Below are positions 47,656-60,042 of a stretch of 64,000 nucleotides of DNA, piece after piece. The notes below the pieces were generated by a model. That model did no database searches and was not told the DNA's origin. It saw only the letters and a program-made list of their open reading frames with translations. The translations under genes were made by a program, and so were the position numbers. Source of the stretch: Parietaria judaica (taxonomy: Eukaryota > Streptophyta > Magnoliopsida > Rosales > Urticaceae); contig OX940872.1 of the NCBI GenBank assembly GCA_954871525.1, positions 8,455,180-8,519,179 of the forward strand, in the 5' to 3' direction. Positions within the stretch are counted from its first letter, which is position 1, and each line of letters begins with the position of its first letter.

Positions 47656-48129
47656 CCAAAAACTTGTAACCATTTATCATGATATTACGCATGTATTAGT
47701 ATATCACGGCGAATTCTTTAAAAAAATTATGTCTTCCACAATAATATATGATAAGTGAGATATATTTCGAGTAAGTAATTAAGTTATATTCTTCTTCTTC
47801 TACTTCTTCTTTCCAAAAAAATGATTCATCGAAATAGTGGGTCACCGTTGACATCGATACATCATACATATGAGACCGCGAAATGTCGATAGCTCCTCTA
47901 TTCAACCATTTTTCTTTTTTTGGTTGATGGATATCACCTTCATACACATTTTCTTTTTATTTCTCGAGCCTCGTATTTAAAAGTTCACACTATATTTTAA
48001 ATCTTATTTTTAAGGTAAAAATACTAAATTATTAAAAATAGTCTACGTCATTAGTACTAAACTGTTAACTTTCCTAAAATATCAATATTTATCGCGACAT
48101 AAGTACTATTGACGAAACAAGTACTTAAG
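47656..48129. other. Intergenic AT-rich DNA
   Basis: No gene or clear repeat seen between the hAT-like element and the Tekay insertion. Confidence 0.5.
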
Positions 48130-48134
48130 TTGTT

Positions 48135-50276
48135 TGTAAAACCCATTTATAATATATGTATATATTATGCAAAAAAAAAAAAATCAGATTGAAATGAAAA
48201 AGAAAAGTCCCGAAATACCCCCCCCCCTTTCCTTTTCTACTCCTTCTCGACAGCATCTCTCTCTCTCTCTCTCTCTTAGCAATAAAACTTCAGAGCTTAG
48301 TTTCTCCTTCCCCGGAGCTCCGATCGGAGCGTGGTTGGTGGCGCCGGAAAGCTATCAAGAAGGCGAGTCTACTGCTAGGCGGAAGTCGACCCGAAATGGT
48401 GGCTCTTGGCCGGAATACTCACCAGAAGGTTCGGTTTCTTAACTCGAGATCTATACCGTTTGGGTTCGATTTTGATAAATCAAACACTAGAACTGGGTTC
48501 ACGAAGGTTAGTAGAGTTTGATGGAGCTGCCACCTCGCCGTTGCCGTCGCCGGTCACCGCCGTCGACCGCCGCGTCATTTTCCGAACCCAAAATTTATTG
48601 AGGGGTTTTGAAGCCCTCGTCGAGGAGATCGAAAGCCCTCAATCGGAATTGTCATCGGACTCTCGGTGAGCTCGAATTTCCGTGCCCTAGTTTCTGATTT
48701 TGAGATGATCAAATTAGGTATATTATGGGCCTTGATTGATGAAATTGACCTCGCCATTGTGTTTAGAATAGTCGAATTAGACTTGGTGAGGTATTACATT
48801 GTCGAATCGATGCCCGTTTTGCTGCCTCGTTTTGCGTGCCCGACGGGAATTTGGCCCGGGTTAATTTTCAGTATATCGGGTTTTCAATTGACAATTTGAA
48901 TTCCAATCTTAGTGATGATTCGACTTATGAATGATATCGGTATTATATTAAAGTTTATTGTCATTCCGTGCTAGCCTTGGAGACCGTGCGAATCGTATTG
49001 CCCGTTTCGGACACGGTAGCGGAACCTCAAGTTGCGATCGCTCAATGCCAAGACAAACCCGTATCTTCAACTAGCTAATCAATCGATCAAGTTTCCACAA
49101 ATCGAGGTAGGGGCTATTACCTTTTCTCGCTTTTAAAATGAATATAGAAACCAACGATTTAATGAAGATTGAACCGGATAGGTTAAAAATTGGAATTAAT
49201 GAAATGTTATTTTAATTGATGAATAAAAGTTAATATTGTGATTGTCGTCGCTTGATAGCGAGGCTGGATATCAGGTATGATTGCATCGGATTGATGCTCG
49301 TTATTGTATTGATGTTTATAGTTACGTCGGTATGACGTGTGATGATATGGTTCCCGCTTCGGGCGGATGATGATTATATGATATGGTACCCGCTTCGGGC
49401 GGATGATGTGTGTGTTGATATGTTACCCGCTTCGGGCGGATGAGCTGCTGACGAGCAGCTGGCTACTGCGTAGTAGGCCGGATATGGTTATGGTTATGGA
49501 TACTATTGGTGGCCCAAAAGTCAACATTTCGACCCATGGCGAACTGGCCGTCTTTGGTGGTGATTAGGATCCCGAGTCGAGGGCGAGTTACGGTTAGGGA
49601 CTTCTAGTCCACCTGTGCTCGTGCCTTGAGGACTCGATGGGATATAGTGGAGAAAAGGCGCGAGCTGACTCGGCATGGACCACCGAAATGATTTGACTTT
49701 TGTGGGGTATATTTATTTATTTTATTGTTGAAAATGATTGAAAATTCATGATTAAATGGTTTATGATGGCGTTTAATTTATTTAATTGAAATTTGACTAA
49801 TAAAGGTTCGGTAAAGAGAATTGGTAATAGATTCCCTACTGAGCGTGTGGTGCTCACCCCTTCCATATACATCTTTTTCTTTCCAGCTTCAGGCGGTGTT
49901 CAGTATCAGACTCCGGAAGAGGAGTGGTTTGATTCAGGAAGTCTACGTGTCGTTTTGCTTACCCAAACCCTTAATGTTCGTCGTGGTGAATTTCGTATTT
50001 TTAGTTGATCTTTAAATTTCAAAAATGTAAAGGATTAAATTAAGGATATTTGTGATGGTGGTACTTTGTAATTGTCGTTTTATGGTGTTGTATAAACTGT
50101 GGCCGTTTATGTTGTATTGTCGTTTTAAGTCCCATGGGCAAAAGTTATATGTTTGTTGACGTGGACATTGAATATTCAACGATATCGGTTGAATGATGAT
50201 GTGTCATTGACCGGTCCAAGTTTGAAAAGTCGTTGCTTTTGTCTTATTCTACTAACCCCCGTATAGGGGCGTTACA
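48135..50276 (+). repeat. 5' LTR of Tekay element
   Basis: Begins TGTAAAACCC, ends GGGGCGTTACA, 2142 bp. It contains a run of C at about 48221-48229, a (CT)n stretch near 48256-48278, and three hairpin repeats (49341-49443). Open frames in it (for example 48406-48669) recur in the other LTR and are not genes. Confidence 0.95.
49341..49443 (+). repeat. Three cccgcttcgggcgg hairpin repeats in the LTR
   Basis: The unit atatggtacccgcttcgggc plus ggatgatg occurs three times with a spacing of about 35-38 bp, and again at 55313-55415 in the other LTR. Each core CCCG-CTT-CGGG can form a tight stem-loop. This is a conserved structural feature of this LTR; function unknown. Confidence 0.85.
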
Positions 50277-50279
50277 GTT

Positions 50280-50291
50280 TGGTATCAGAGC
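50280..50291 (+). promoter_or_regulatory. Primer-binding site, Tekay element
   Basis: tggtatcagagc, four bases after the 5' LTR, is the classic site complementary to the 3' end of initiator methionine tRNA. Confidence 0.93.
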
Positions 50292-50422
50292 CTAGGTTAC
50301 GGCACCTAGGGTACAACACCATAATAATTTTTTATTTTATTTTTTTTAATTGTTTTGGGTCGTGTTTTATTTTGTATCACCATCCATAATCCTGATTTTT
50401 AATCTTTTTACAGTTGATCAAC

Positions 50423-53400
50423 ATGGTTCAGAATTCCCAAAGTACTCTAAATTTTCGTTCCCCGTTAGATCTTGAAGAATCTGCATTTTATTCTATGTTC
50501 CATAATACATAATACAATCTCTAAGTTCTGCAGTTAAAATAATGAAATCTTTTAAGGAGATCCTGTTCCAAAATCCTCTATAGTTTGTTGAATTTTCTGA
50601 TGCTGCTACAATTGTAATGCGATTGGCATTAATGAAGAAAGAATTTGAGGTGCTTGATAATTCTGATGTCGTAGTTAGCCCTGAAGCTAGAATGGTAAAT
50701 TTTGGGTAATGATTTCATGCGTAATGGATTTGCGACAACTTTACGCCAAGACGTTACTCTAATTTCTCAGAACTGATTGTTTCAGCCAAAAACCTCGAGA
50801 CATGTATTATTCCTTCATCATTGTGTGCTCATATAGGAAATTGCCAAAAGCTTTAATAATTTGCAAGTCTTGTAAGCTTGTCATTGAGGGAAGTAAATTC
50901 TCACTTGACGTAATCATCCTTCGTATGATCGAGTTTGACGTAATTGGAAGTGAATTTATTGGAGAAGTACTGTGCTACAGTAGATTGTTACAAAATACAT
51001 GGTAGCCTTTGAAAGAAAAATGAGCATGTTAGTATGGCCTTATAATTTTATCTTGAAGTCTCTTCTTGGAAAGAAAAAAAAAAGATGAATTTTGAAGGGT
51101 CGGAAGTTAATTGTGCCATCAAAGGTGTGAGGAAAAAGTGCAATCGACCCGCACATCCCCATAGTACAAGATCTTGAAGATGTGTTTTCCTCGGAGATTT
51201 TAGGATTTCCTCCAGATTGTGGATTGGGTTTGACATTGACCTAGTTCTTGGGAGTTTTCCAATTTCTATTGCTCATTACCGTATGGCTCCAACAGAATTG
51301 GCAGAATTGAAGAAGCAATTAGACGACTTGTTGAGTAAAAGGTTTATTTGGCGGAGTACATCACCACGGGGAGAGCCGGTGTTATTCGCTATGAAAATTG
51401 ATGGTAGTTTACGCTTTTGTGTGGACTACCAACAGCTCAAAAAGATAACTATTAAGAATAAATATCCTTTATCGCGCATTGATGACTTATTCGATTAATT
51501 GGGAGGATACAAATATTTCTCTAAAATAGATTTGCGGTCGGGTTACCACCAGTTGAGGATTCGAGATGCCAATATTCTGAAGACAACATTATGTACGCGA
51601 TATGGTCACTTTGAGTTCACGGTTATGCATTTTGGTTTAACGAACGCTCCAGTGGCGTTTATGGACTTGATGAAAAAAAAAAAAAAAAAACTGGCAATTC
51701 TTGGATCGATTTATTGTTATCTTCATTGACGACATACTTATCTATTCAAGAACCCTAGAAGAACACGCAAAACATTTGCGAATAGTTTTGGAGACTTTGC
51801 GTGACCATTATTTCTATGCAAATAAAGAAAATGTTAATTCTTGATGACAAAAGTAAAATTTTAGGCCACGTGATCTCGCAAGAAGGTATTGTCGTGTACC
51901 CATCAAAATATTGAAGTTATCTCAAACTAAAGGTAGCCGAGAAATGTGACAGAAGTTTGAAGCTTCCTACGGCTTACGAGTTAGTAAAAAAAAAATCGTG
52001 GAGAATTTTTTTCAAAAGATTGATGCGCCGCTAAGCAAGCTTACCATAAAAGATATCCAGTTCAGTTGGGATGACAGATGTAAAGAGTATTTTCAGAATT
52101 GAAACGATGATTGACGAGTGCTCTTGTCCTTGTTTTTCCCAATGTAGATGAAGTGTTTACAGTGTATATAGATGCATCTCGAAATGGACTTGGTTGTGTG
52201 CTCATGCAACCAGTGAGAATGGTGACATATGGTTCTAGGCAGTTGTAGTTGCATGAAGTAAATTATCCTACCCATGACCTGGAGCTAGCAACTGTGATAT
52301 TTTCTTTTAAAATTTGGCGTTGTTATCTTAATGGCTTAAGATTCGAGATATTCGCTGATCATTAAAATCTCAAGTATTTGTTCGAACAAAGGGATTTGAA
52401 TCTACGACTAGGAAGAGTATATGGAAGATTATGAATTTAGTCTACAGTATTACCCAGAAAAAGCAAGTGTGGTGACTGATGTATTGAGTCAGAAGAACCA
52501 TAGTTTGGTTACTTCTCTGAACTTAGAGCCACAGAAGAGATCAGTTACCATTGGATATTACAATTTAGAATTCCATAGCGATGAGAATAAAGCATGTGCG
52601 TATAACGTCATAGCCGTTCCATCAATGGTACTCCAAGTTAGACAAAGTCAGTGGAGCGATGAAACATTACAAGAGGTATGGAATCGATTACAAGCTGGAG
52701 AACAACTTGAAGGATGGAATGTGAGAGTCGATGGATTTTTATTGTACAAAGGAAGGCTTGCAGTAGCTGATGATGCTACATTACGACGCGCCATCTTACA
52801 TGAAGCTCATCGTTCCAAGTTTGCTATCCACCCAGGGAGTACGAAGATGTACCAAGACCTGAAGAGGCAATATTATTGGTACGGAATGAAGTCGGATGTG
52901 GCGATGTTCGTAAAGAGATGTCCAGTTTGCCAAATGATCAAAGCAGAGCATCAAAGACCCGGCGGAGAGCTTAGGCCGCTGGAAATACCTGAGTGGAAAT
53001 GGGACTGTATCACTATGGACTTCGTTTTAGGGCTTCTTAGGACTCGGGGGTGGACATGATGCGGTGTGGGTGATCGTTGATAGACTGACAAAATCAGCTC
53101 ACTTTATCCCAATTCGGACAGATTACAAATTTCCAAAACTTTGTAAACTATAGGTGGGAAAGATAGTAGAGCTTCATAGGGATTCCTGTTAATAGTTTCC
53201 GACCGAGACGCTTATTTCACCTCAAAGTTTTGGAATGTATTACATAAAGAGATGAAACTTTATTGAGTTTGAGCACAGCTTTTCATTCTCAGACTGATGG
53301 TCAATCCGAGTGAGTGATTCAGATCTTAGAAGACATTATTCGGGCGTGCACGTTGGATTTATGAAGAAAATGAAAGAAGCAAGTACCATTCGTGGAGTTT

Positions 53401-54060
53401 TCTTACAACAATAGCTTTCAGGCTAGTATCGGTATGGCACCGTATGAGGCCTTGTATGGTCGACCTTGTCGTTCACCTCTTTGTTGGGCGGAGGATGAAG
53501 ATCGTATTACTCCTGGTCCTTCCTACCTCAGAGAGACAACAGAAGCGATTAAGCTTATTGGGAAAGACTCAAGACTGCTGAAAGTCGCTAGAAGAGTTAT
53601 GCGGATCGAAGACGAAGGCCAATAGAATTCATGGCTGGTGACAATGATTTCCTGAAAGTGACGCCCATGCGTGGTGTTTCCTGTTTCGGAATAAAATGAA
53701 AATTGGCTCCGCGATACACCGGTCCATTCGAGATAGTAGAAAGACTTGGACCACTTGCATACAAGCTTGATTTACCTCCGCAATTATCTCATGTTCACAA
53801 TGTGTTTTATGTGTCGATGTTGAGAAAATATGAACTCGATCCTCGCCAAATCATTGAGTAGATAGAGGTACCCATTCAAGAACATGTCAAGTATGAGGAA
53901 TACTCGATTCAGATTATCGACTGCGAAGTTAAAGTTCTTCGTCAGTGAGAAATTCTTCTAATAGTCAAAGTGGTGTGGATCCATCACACCATAAGAAAGG
54001 CAACATGGAAGTTAAAGTCGGAGATGATGGAGAAGTACCCGTCTTTGTTCGGGGGGTGGT
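50423..54060 (+). pseudogene. Tekay gag-pol remnant
   Basis: Starts with a gag-like ATG at 50423, but gag and protease are scrambled or deleted up to about 51180. Reverse transcriptase is recognisable at 51217-51800 ([35 protein letters not shown], then FIDDILIYS in another frame). A TAA at 51496 and a run of 18 A near 51672-51690 break it. Integrase is recognisable at 52740-53060 (HHCC region with YYWYGMKSDVA and CPVCQMIKAEHQRP; EWKWDCITMDF) and 53390-53620 (FSYNNSFQASIGMAPYEALY). A chromodomain-like tail (53860-54050, HTIRKATWKLKS) ends near a purine tract. Many other stops and shifts are present. Non-functional. Confidence 0.92.
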
Positions 54061-54084
54061 TTCGTTTAAATTTCGAGGACGAAA

Positions 54085-54104
54085 TTTTTAAAGGGGTGGA
54101 GTAT
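54085..54104 (+). promoter_or_regulatory. Polypurine tract, Tekay element
   Basis: The purine-rich aaaggggtggag just before the 3' LTR is the likely plus-strand primer. Confidence 0.7.
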
Positions 54105-56250
54105 TGTAAAACCCATTTATAATATATGTATATATTATGCAAAAAAAAAAAATCAGATTGAAATGAAAAAGAAAAGTCCCGAAATACCCCCCCCCCCCCT
54201 TTCCTTTTCTTCTCCTTCTCGACAGCATCTCTCTCTCTCTCTCTCTCTCTTAGCAATAAAACTTCAGAGCTTAGTTTCTCCTTCCCCGGAGCTCCGATCG
54301 GAGCGTGGTTGGTGGCGCCGGAAAGCTCTCGAGAAGGCGAGTCTACTGCTAGGCGGAAGTCGACCCGAAATGGTGGCTCTTGGCCGGAATACTCACCAGA
54401 AGGTTTGGTTTCTTAACTCGAGATCTATACCGTTTGGGTTCGATTTTGATAAATCTAACACTAGAACTGGGTTCACGAAGGTTAGTAGAGTTTCATGGAG
54501 CTGCCACCTCGCCGTTGCCGTCGCCGGTCACCGCCGTCGACCGCCGCGTCATTTTCCGAACCCAAAATTTATTGAGGGGTTTTGAAGCCCTCGTCGAGGA
54601 GAGCGAAAGCCCTCAATCGGAATTGTCATCGGACTCTCGGTGAGCTCGAATTTCCGTGCCCTAGTTTCTGATTTTGAGATGATCAAATTAGGTATATTAT
54701 GGGCCTTGATTGATGAAATTGACCTCGCCATTGTGTTTAGAATAGTCGAATTAGACTTGGTGAGGTATTACATTGTCGAATCGATGCCCATTTTGCTGCC
54801 TCGTTTTGCGTGCCCGACGAGAATTTGGCCCGGGTTAATTTTCAGTATATCAGGTTTTCAATTGACAATTTGAATTCCAATCTTAGTGATGATTCGACTT
54901 ATGAATGATATCGGTATTATATTAAAGTTTATTGTCATTCCGTGCTAGCCTTGGAGACCGTGCGAATCGTATTGCCCGTTTCGGACACGGTAGCGGAACC
55001 TCAAGTTGCGATCGCTCAATACCAAGACAAACCCGTATCTTCAACTAGCTAATCAATCGATCAAGTTTCCACAAATCGAGGTAGGGGCTATTACCTTTTC
55101 TCGCTTTTAAAATGAATATAGAAACCAACGATTTAATGAAGATTGAACCGGATAGGTTAAAAATTGGAATTAATGGAATGTTATTTTAATTGATGAATAA
55201 AAGTTAATATTGTGATTGTCGTCGCTTGATAGCGAGGCTGGATATCAGGTATGATTGCATCGGATTGATGCTCGTTATTGTATTGATGTTTATAGTTACG
55301 TCGGTATGACGTGTGATGATATGGTTCCCGCTTCGGGCGGATGATGATTATATGATATGGTACCCGCTTCGGGCGGATGATGTGTGTGTTGATATGTTAC
55401 CCGCTTCGGGCGGATGAGCTGCTGACGAGCTGCTGGCTACTGCGTAGTAGGCCGGATATGGTTATGGTTATGGATACTATTGGTGGCCCAAAAGTCAACA
55501 TTTCGACCCATAGCGAACTGGCCGTCTTTGGTGGTGATTAGGATCCCGAGTCGAGGGCGAGTTACGGTTAGGGACTTCTAGTCCACCTGTGCTCGTGCCT
55601 TGAGGACTCGATGGGATATAGTGGAGAAAAGGCGCGAGCTGACTCGGCATGGACCACCGAAATGATTTGACTTTTGTGGGGTATATTTATTTATTTTATT
55701 GTTGAAAATGATTGAAAATTCATGATTAAATGGTTTATGATGGCGTTTAATTTATTTAATTGAAATTTGACTAATAAAGGTTCGGTAAAGAGAATTGGTA
55801 ATAGATTCCCTACTGAGCGTGTGGTGCTCACCCCTTCCATATACATCTTTTTCTTTCCAGCTTCAGGCGGTGTTCAGTATCAGACTCCAGAAGAGGAGTG
55901 GTTTGATTCAGGAAGTCTACGTGTCGTTTTGCTTACCCAAACCCTTAATGTTCGTCGTGGTGAATTTCGTATTTTTAGTTGATCTTTAAATTTCAAAAAT
56001 GTAAAGAATTAAATTAAGGATATTTGTGATGGTGGTACTTTGTAATTGTCGTTTTATGGTGTTGTATAAACTGTGGCCGTTTATGTTGTATTGTCGTTTT
56101 AAGTCCCATGGGCAAAAGTTATATGTTTGTTGACGTGGACATTGAATATTCAACGATATCGGTTGAATGATGATGTGTCATTGACCGGTCCAAGTTTGAA
56201 AAGTCGTTGCTTTTGTCTTATTCTACTAACCCCCGTATAGGGGCGTTACA
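54105..56250 (+). repeat. 3' LTR of Tekay element
   Basis: 2146 bp, nearly identical to the 5' copy. It ends GGGGCGTTACA, followed by the ttgtt duplication, and lies about 600 bp upstream of the EIF3B start codon in the same orientation. Confidence 0.95.
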
Positions 56251-56255
56251 TTGTT

Positions 56256-56856
56256 ATCATTTATTACCAACATAGGTACTTAACTTATTATCATATACAT
56301 AAAATATATAAAATTAGTGGATAAAATTACAAAATATCATACAGAATCTCCAACGCCATTAAATTACAAATATTTCACCCTTTTTTGAAAAACTTTTGAT
56401 TTTACCCTTCTCATTTATTTTTACTCATGTTTTTATTTTTCTTTACTTTACCAAATAACGTGTTTAATCCAGAGTCTCCATCTCTCACCAAATAAAAACT
56501 TAAGTACTTATACCGTAATAAACATTGATATGTTTTTTAAAATAAAAGTTAACAGTTTGGTACCGATGGCATTAATAATTTTTAACATTCGATATTTTTT
56601 GTCGTGAAAAAATAACATTTGAAATATGTAGTGAAGTTGGAAATACTTTAAAGTACTTTTGCCTCTATTATCTTTAATAAATAACGCAAACTTGGTTACC
56701 AAGTTTCATATGGGTTTCTCTTTTTGCATGGTACTACACTACACTTCATATGGTCTCTCTTTCTTCTCTCTTTCTCTCCAGACACAAACCCTAGCCCCGA
56801 CCTAGCCAAACCCTAGCCCCGAAGATTCCCAAACCCCAAACCGGAGCTTCGAAGCC
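56256..56856 (+). promoter_or_regulatory. EIF3B promoter and 5' leader region
   Basis: 600 bp between the retrotransposon and the EIF3B ATG. The last 110 bp are CT-rich (tctctctttcttctctcttt) and contain three copies of aaaccctagcccc or similar. CT-rich leaders and aaaccctag (telo-box) motifs are typical of plant translation-apparatus genes. Confidence 0.7.
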
Positions 56857-59800
56857 ATGGACGAACCAGAAGCCACCGCCACGGAGCTCGATCTTGACAG
56901 CATCCAACTCCCTCCGGGAGAGGACTTCGGCGTTGTAAGGCATGTCTCTGCTTGCCTGAATTCAACACTTTCGAGCTTTTCCTTTTGTTTAGACGTTTAG
57001 AAACTCGCTTCTTTCAGTGATGACGAAGATTCGTACGAAGAAGACGATGGCATTGAGGTCGAATCGGGATTCGGGAACACCATTGTCGTGGAGAACCTGC
57101 CGGTGGTTCCTTGGGAGAAGGTCGAGAAGCTCGAGGCTGTGGTTAAGAAGATCTTCAGCCGATTCGACCCCATTAAGGAGGGTGGATTTTGGATGCCTTT
57201 CGATTCTCAGACTCAGAAATCCCAAGGATATTGCTTCGTTGAGTACAGTACTCCTCAGGTGAAGCCTTGATCAATACAATTTAATTAGTTGTAACGCAGA
57301 TGAACTTGACATTGTTCGTAATCACTTTCGGGTTCGTTATTGTAGGAAGCCGATCTCGCTATTGACAAGAATAGTAGGTACCCGTTGGACAAAACACATA
57401 TTCTTGCTGTCAGGAAGTTGGACGAGATTGAGAGATTGCTGAAAGTTCCCGAGCAGTGGGTTCCTCCCGAAGCTGTTCCATATACTCCCGGGGTGATCCT
57501 CCGTTTTGTTCTATTGTAATTTGATTGATTGGTGGTCTGCTCGGGTATTCTCTGCGGTACTCATTGGGGTTTGTACTGTAGGAACATCTTCAAAAATGGC
57601 TAACTGATGAGAAGGCGAGGGATCAGTTTGTCATCCGCGCCGGTTCGGATACTGAAGTGTTCTGGAATGATACACGGAAGTCGAAACCTGATCCTGTTTA
57701 CAAGCGAGCTGTGAGTGCAATCGTAATTGTTTATGATTCTATGAACATGAGTGGATGGTTTTGTTGGAGTGAAATATTGAACAATTTATTTGTTGTTTGA
57801 TTGTTCTGTGACAAATTCAACATATTATCATTTGTTACAGTGCTGGACAGAGAGCTTTGTGCAGTGGTCTCCGCTCGGGACTTATTTGGGAACGATTCAC
57901 AGACAGGGCGTTGCGGTTTGGGGCGGGGCCTCTTCTTTTGAGCGGCTAATGCGTTATGATCACCCACAGGTTGGTTTATAACAGATACCCGTTATCTCTG
58001 CTTTTTGTGTGTTTATGATCTGAAGATTTATGAGTTTAACGTGTTGCAGGTTAGGCTGATTGATTTTTCTCCTGGTGAGAAATATTTGGTCACCTACAGC
58101 AGCCATGAACCGAGCAATCCTCGTGATGACAATGTGAGTTTGTTCAAAAATTGATACCCATTCAATTTTTGTTAGAGGCCGATTTAAACACGAATTTTTA
58201 TTTTTTTTTCTGTTTTGTTTTTGTGTTTTTTTTTATGCAGAGGGTTGTGATCAACATCTTTGATGTGAGAACTGGAAAACTGATGAAAGACTTCGACGGA
58301 ACTCCAGATGATTTCGCCATTGGAGGAACCGGAGGCGTTTCAGGGCTATCTTGGCCTGTTTTCAGGTAAAGTGTCTCTACCCTTCATGCAACGTTGACAT
58401 TCAATGCAATAGCCAATATGCGATAAATTGATACCTTTACAGATGGTGCGGTGGAAAAGAAGACAAGTATTTTGCCAGGATAGAGAAGAACATTGTTTCT
58501 GTGTATGAAACAGATAAATTTTCTCCAAAGATATCCATAAAGGCTGAAAATGTGATGGACTTCTCCTGGTCACCGACCGATCCAATTCTCGCAATTTATG
58601 TCCCTGAAATTGCTGGTGGAAATCAGCCTGCGAGGGTAAGTGTTGATGTTCAAGTATTTTCGCAATTCCTAGCTATATTTTTGTCTTGTTTCAAGTAGCC
58701 GTTGAAGCGTTATCAAATAAATCACAGGTAAGCCTCATTCAAATCCCTGGTAAAGAAGAGCTGCGTCAGAAGAATTTATTCAATGTCAGTGACTGCAAAA
58801 TGTACTGGCACTCTAATGGGGATTACCTCGCCGTCAAGGTCGACCGCTATACGAAGACTAAAAAGAGCACTTACACTGGGTTTGAGCTCTTCCGTATAAA
58901 AGAACGTGATATCCCGATTGAGGTGTTGGAGCTTGAGAACAAAAACGACAAGATTGTTGCCTTTGCTTGGGAGCCAAAGGGTCACAGGTTTGCTGTTATT
59001 CACGGCGATAACCCCAAGCCCGACATCAGCTTTTACTCAATGCGGAGTGCTACCAACACAGGCCGTGTCTCTAAACTCGCCACTCTCAAGGGGAAGCAAG
59101 CGAATGCTCTTTTCTGGTCTCCCAGGGGTCGATTCATTATACTTGCAGGATTGAAAGGCCTCAATGGACAATTGGAGTTTTACAATGTCGATGAGCTCGA
59201 AACCATGGCAGTTACCGAACATTTTATGGCCACAGATATTGAATGGGATCCCACAGGAAGGTATCTCAAGCGTAAAAATGACGTTGATAGTTTCTGCATA
59301 TTAGTAGGAAGATCAGTATAAATGTGATATTCTCCAAGTCTTTTGATTTGCTATTTTTTTTGCACTTAGATACGTCGCAACTGCGGTGACCTCAGTTCAC
59401 GAGATGGAGAATGGCTTCAACATCTGGTCTTTCCACGGAAAGCTCCTTTACCGGACATTGAGAGATCACTTCTTTCAGGTATTTCTAATTCTCTTTATTT
59501 TCACAGTACACGAACTAGTGTTTAGGGACAAAACTGTTGTTGCATGTGACTTAAAAAATGTTTAAAAGTTAATAAGAGCTTCTAAAAAAAAGTTAAGCCA
59601 GGAGACTCCATGTCTGATTATTATTCGTTTGGATAATAGTCAAAAGGATATTATATATTAAACCCGTCAATTTCTATTTCGGCGTGACTGATAGTACAAT
59701 TGTCCGTTGCAGTTTTTGTGGCGCCCGAGGCCGCCATCTCTCTTGTGCCCTGAGAAGATTGAAGAGATCGCCATGAACCTGGAGAAGTACAGCCTGAAGT

Positions 59801-60042
59801 ATGAGGTGGAGGATCAGGACGTGTCGTTGCTGCTGAGCGAACAGGAGCGCGAGAAGAGGAGGGCCCTCAAGGAAGGGTGGGAGAAGCTCGTGGCCGAGTG
59901 GCGGCGCTTTCATGATGAAGAGAAGCTGATCAGGGATGAGCTGAGGAACGGAGAGGCGAGCGAAGACAAAGAAGAGCACGAGGCCAAGGAGGTTGAGATC
60001 GAGGAGGTCGTCACTGTAACAGAAGAAGTTATGTTTGAGTAG
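56857..60042 (+). CDS. EIF3B: Eukaryotic translation initiation factor 3 subunit B
   Basis: Core scaffold of eIF3, which binds the 40S subunit and eIF3a/g/i during initiation. Eleven exons: 56857-56939, 57018-57258, 57346-57492, 57582-57710, 57841-57969, 58050-58133, 58241-58365, 58443-58635, 58728-59260, 59370-59478, 59713-60042. All junctions are in frame, for 700 residues (plant eIF3b is about 710). An acidic N-terminus leads to an RRM (about residues 45-125: NTIVVENLPVVPWEKVEKL, GYCFVEYSTPQ). A WD-repeat propeller follows (WTESFVQWSPLGTYLGTIH, FDVRTGKLMKDF, DCKMYW, GFELFRIKERDIPIEVLEL, ANALFWSPRGRFIILAGLKG, MATDIEWDPTGRY), then a helical C-terminus with QDVSLLLSEQEREKRRALKE. Intron 1 must use a GC donor (AAG|GCATGT) to keep the frame. 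The other ten introns are GT-AG. Confidence 0.97.

Larger units (their letters stand above)
48135..56250 (+). mobile_element. Tekay/Del-type Ty3-gypsy chromovirus retrotransposon
   Basis: An 8.1-kb insertion with LTRs at 48135-50276 and 54105-56250, TSD ttgtt (48130-48134 and 56251-56255), a tRNA-iMet-type primer site and a purine tract. The pol fragments and a C-terminal chromodomain-like remnant identify the Del/Tekay group. By hand count the LTRs differ at about 15-17 substitutions plus small changes in C, A and CT runs in 2.14 kb, below 1%. The interior, by contrast, is full of stops and frameshifts, and most of gag is unrecognisable. Confidence 0.94.

Noticed and set aside
48406..48899. 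ORFs in the Tekay LTR, repeated at 54380-54873
   Set aside because: Identical in both LTRs and without domains. They are LTR sequence, not genes.
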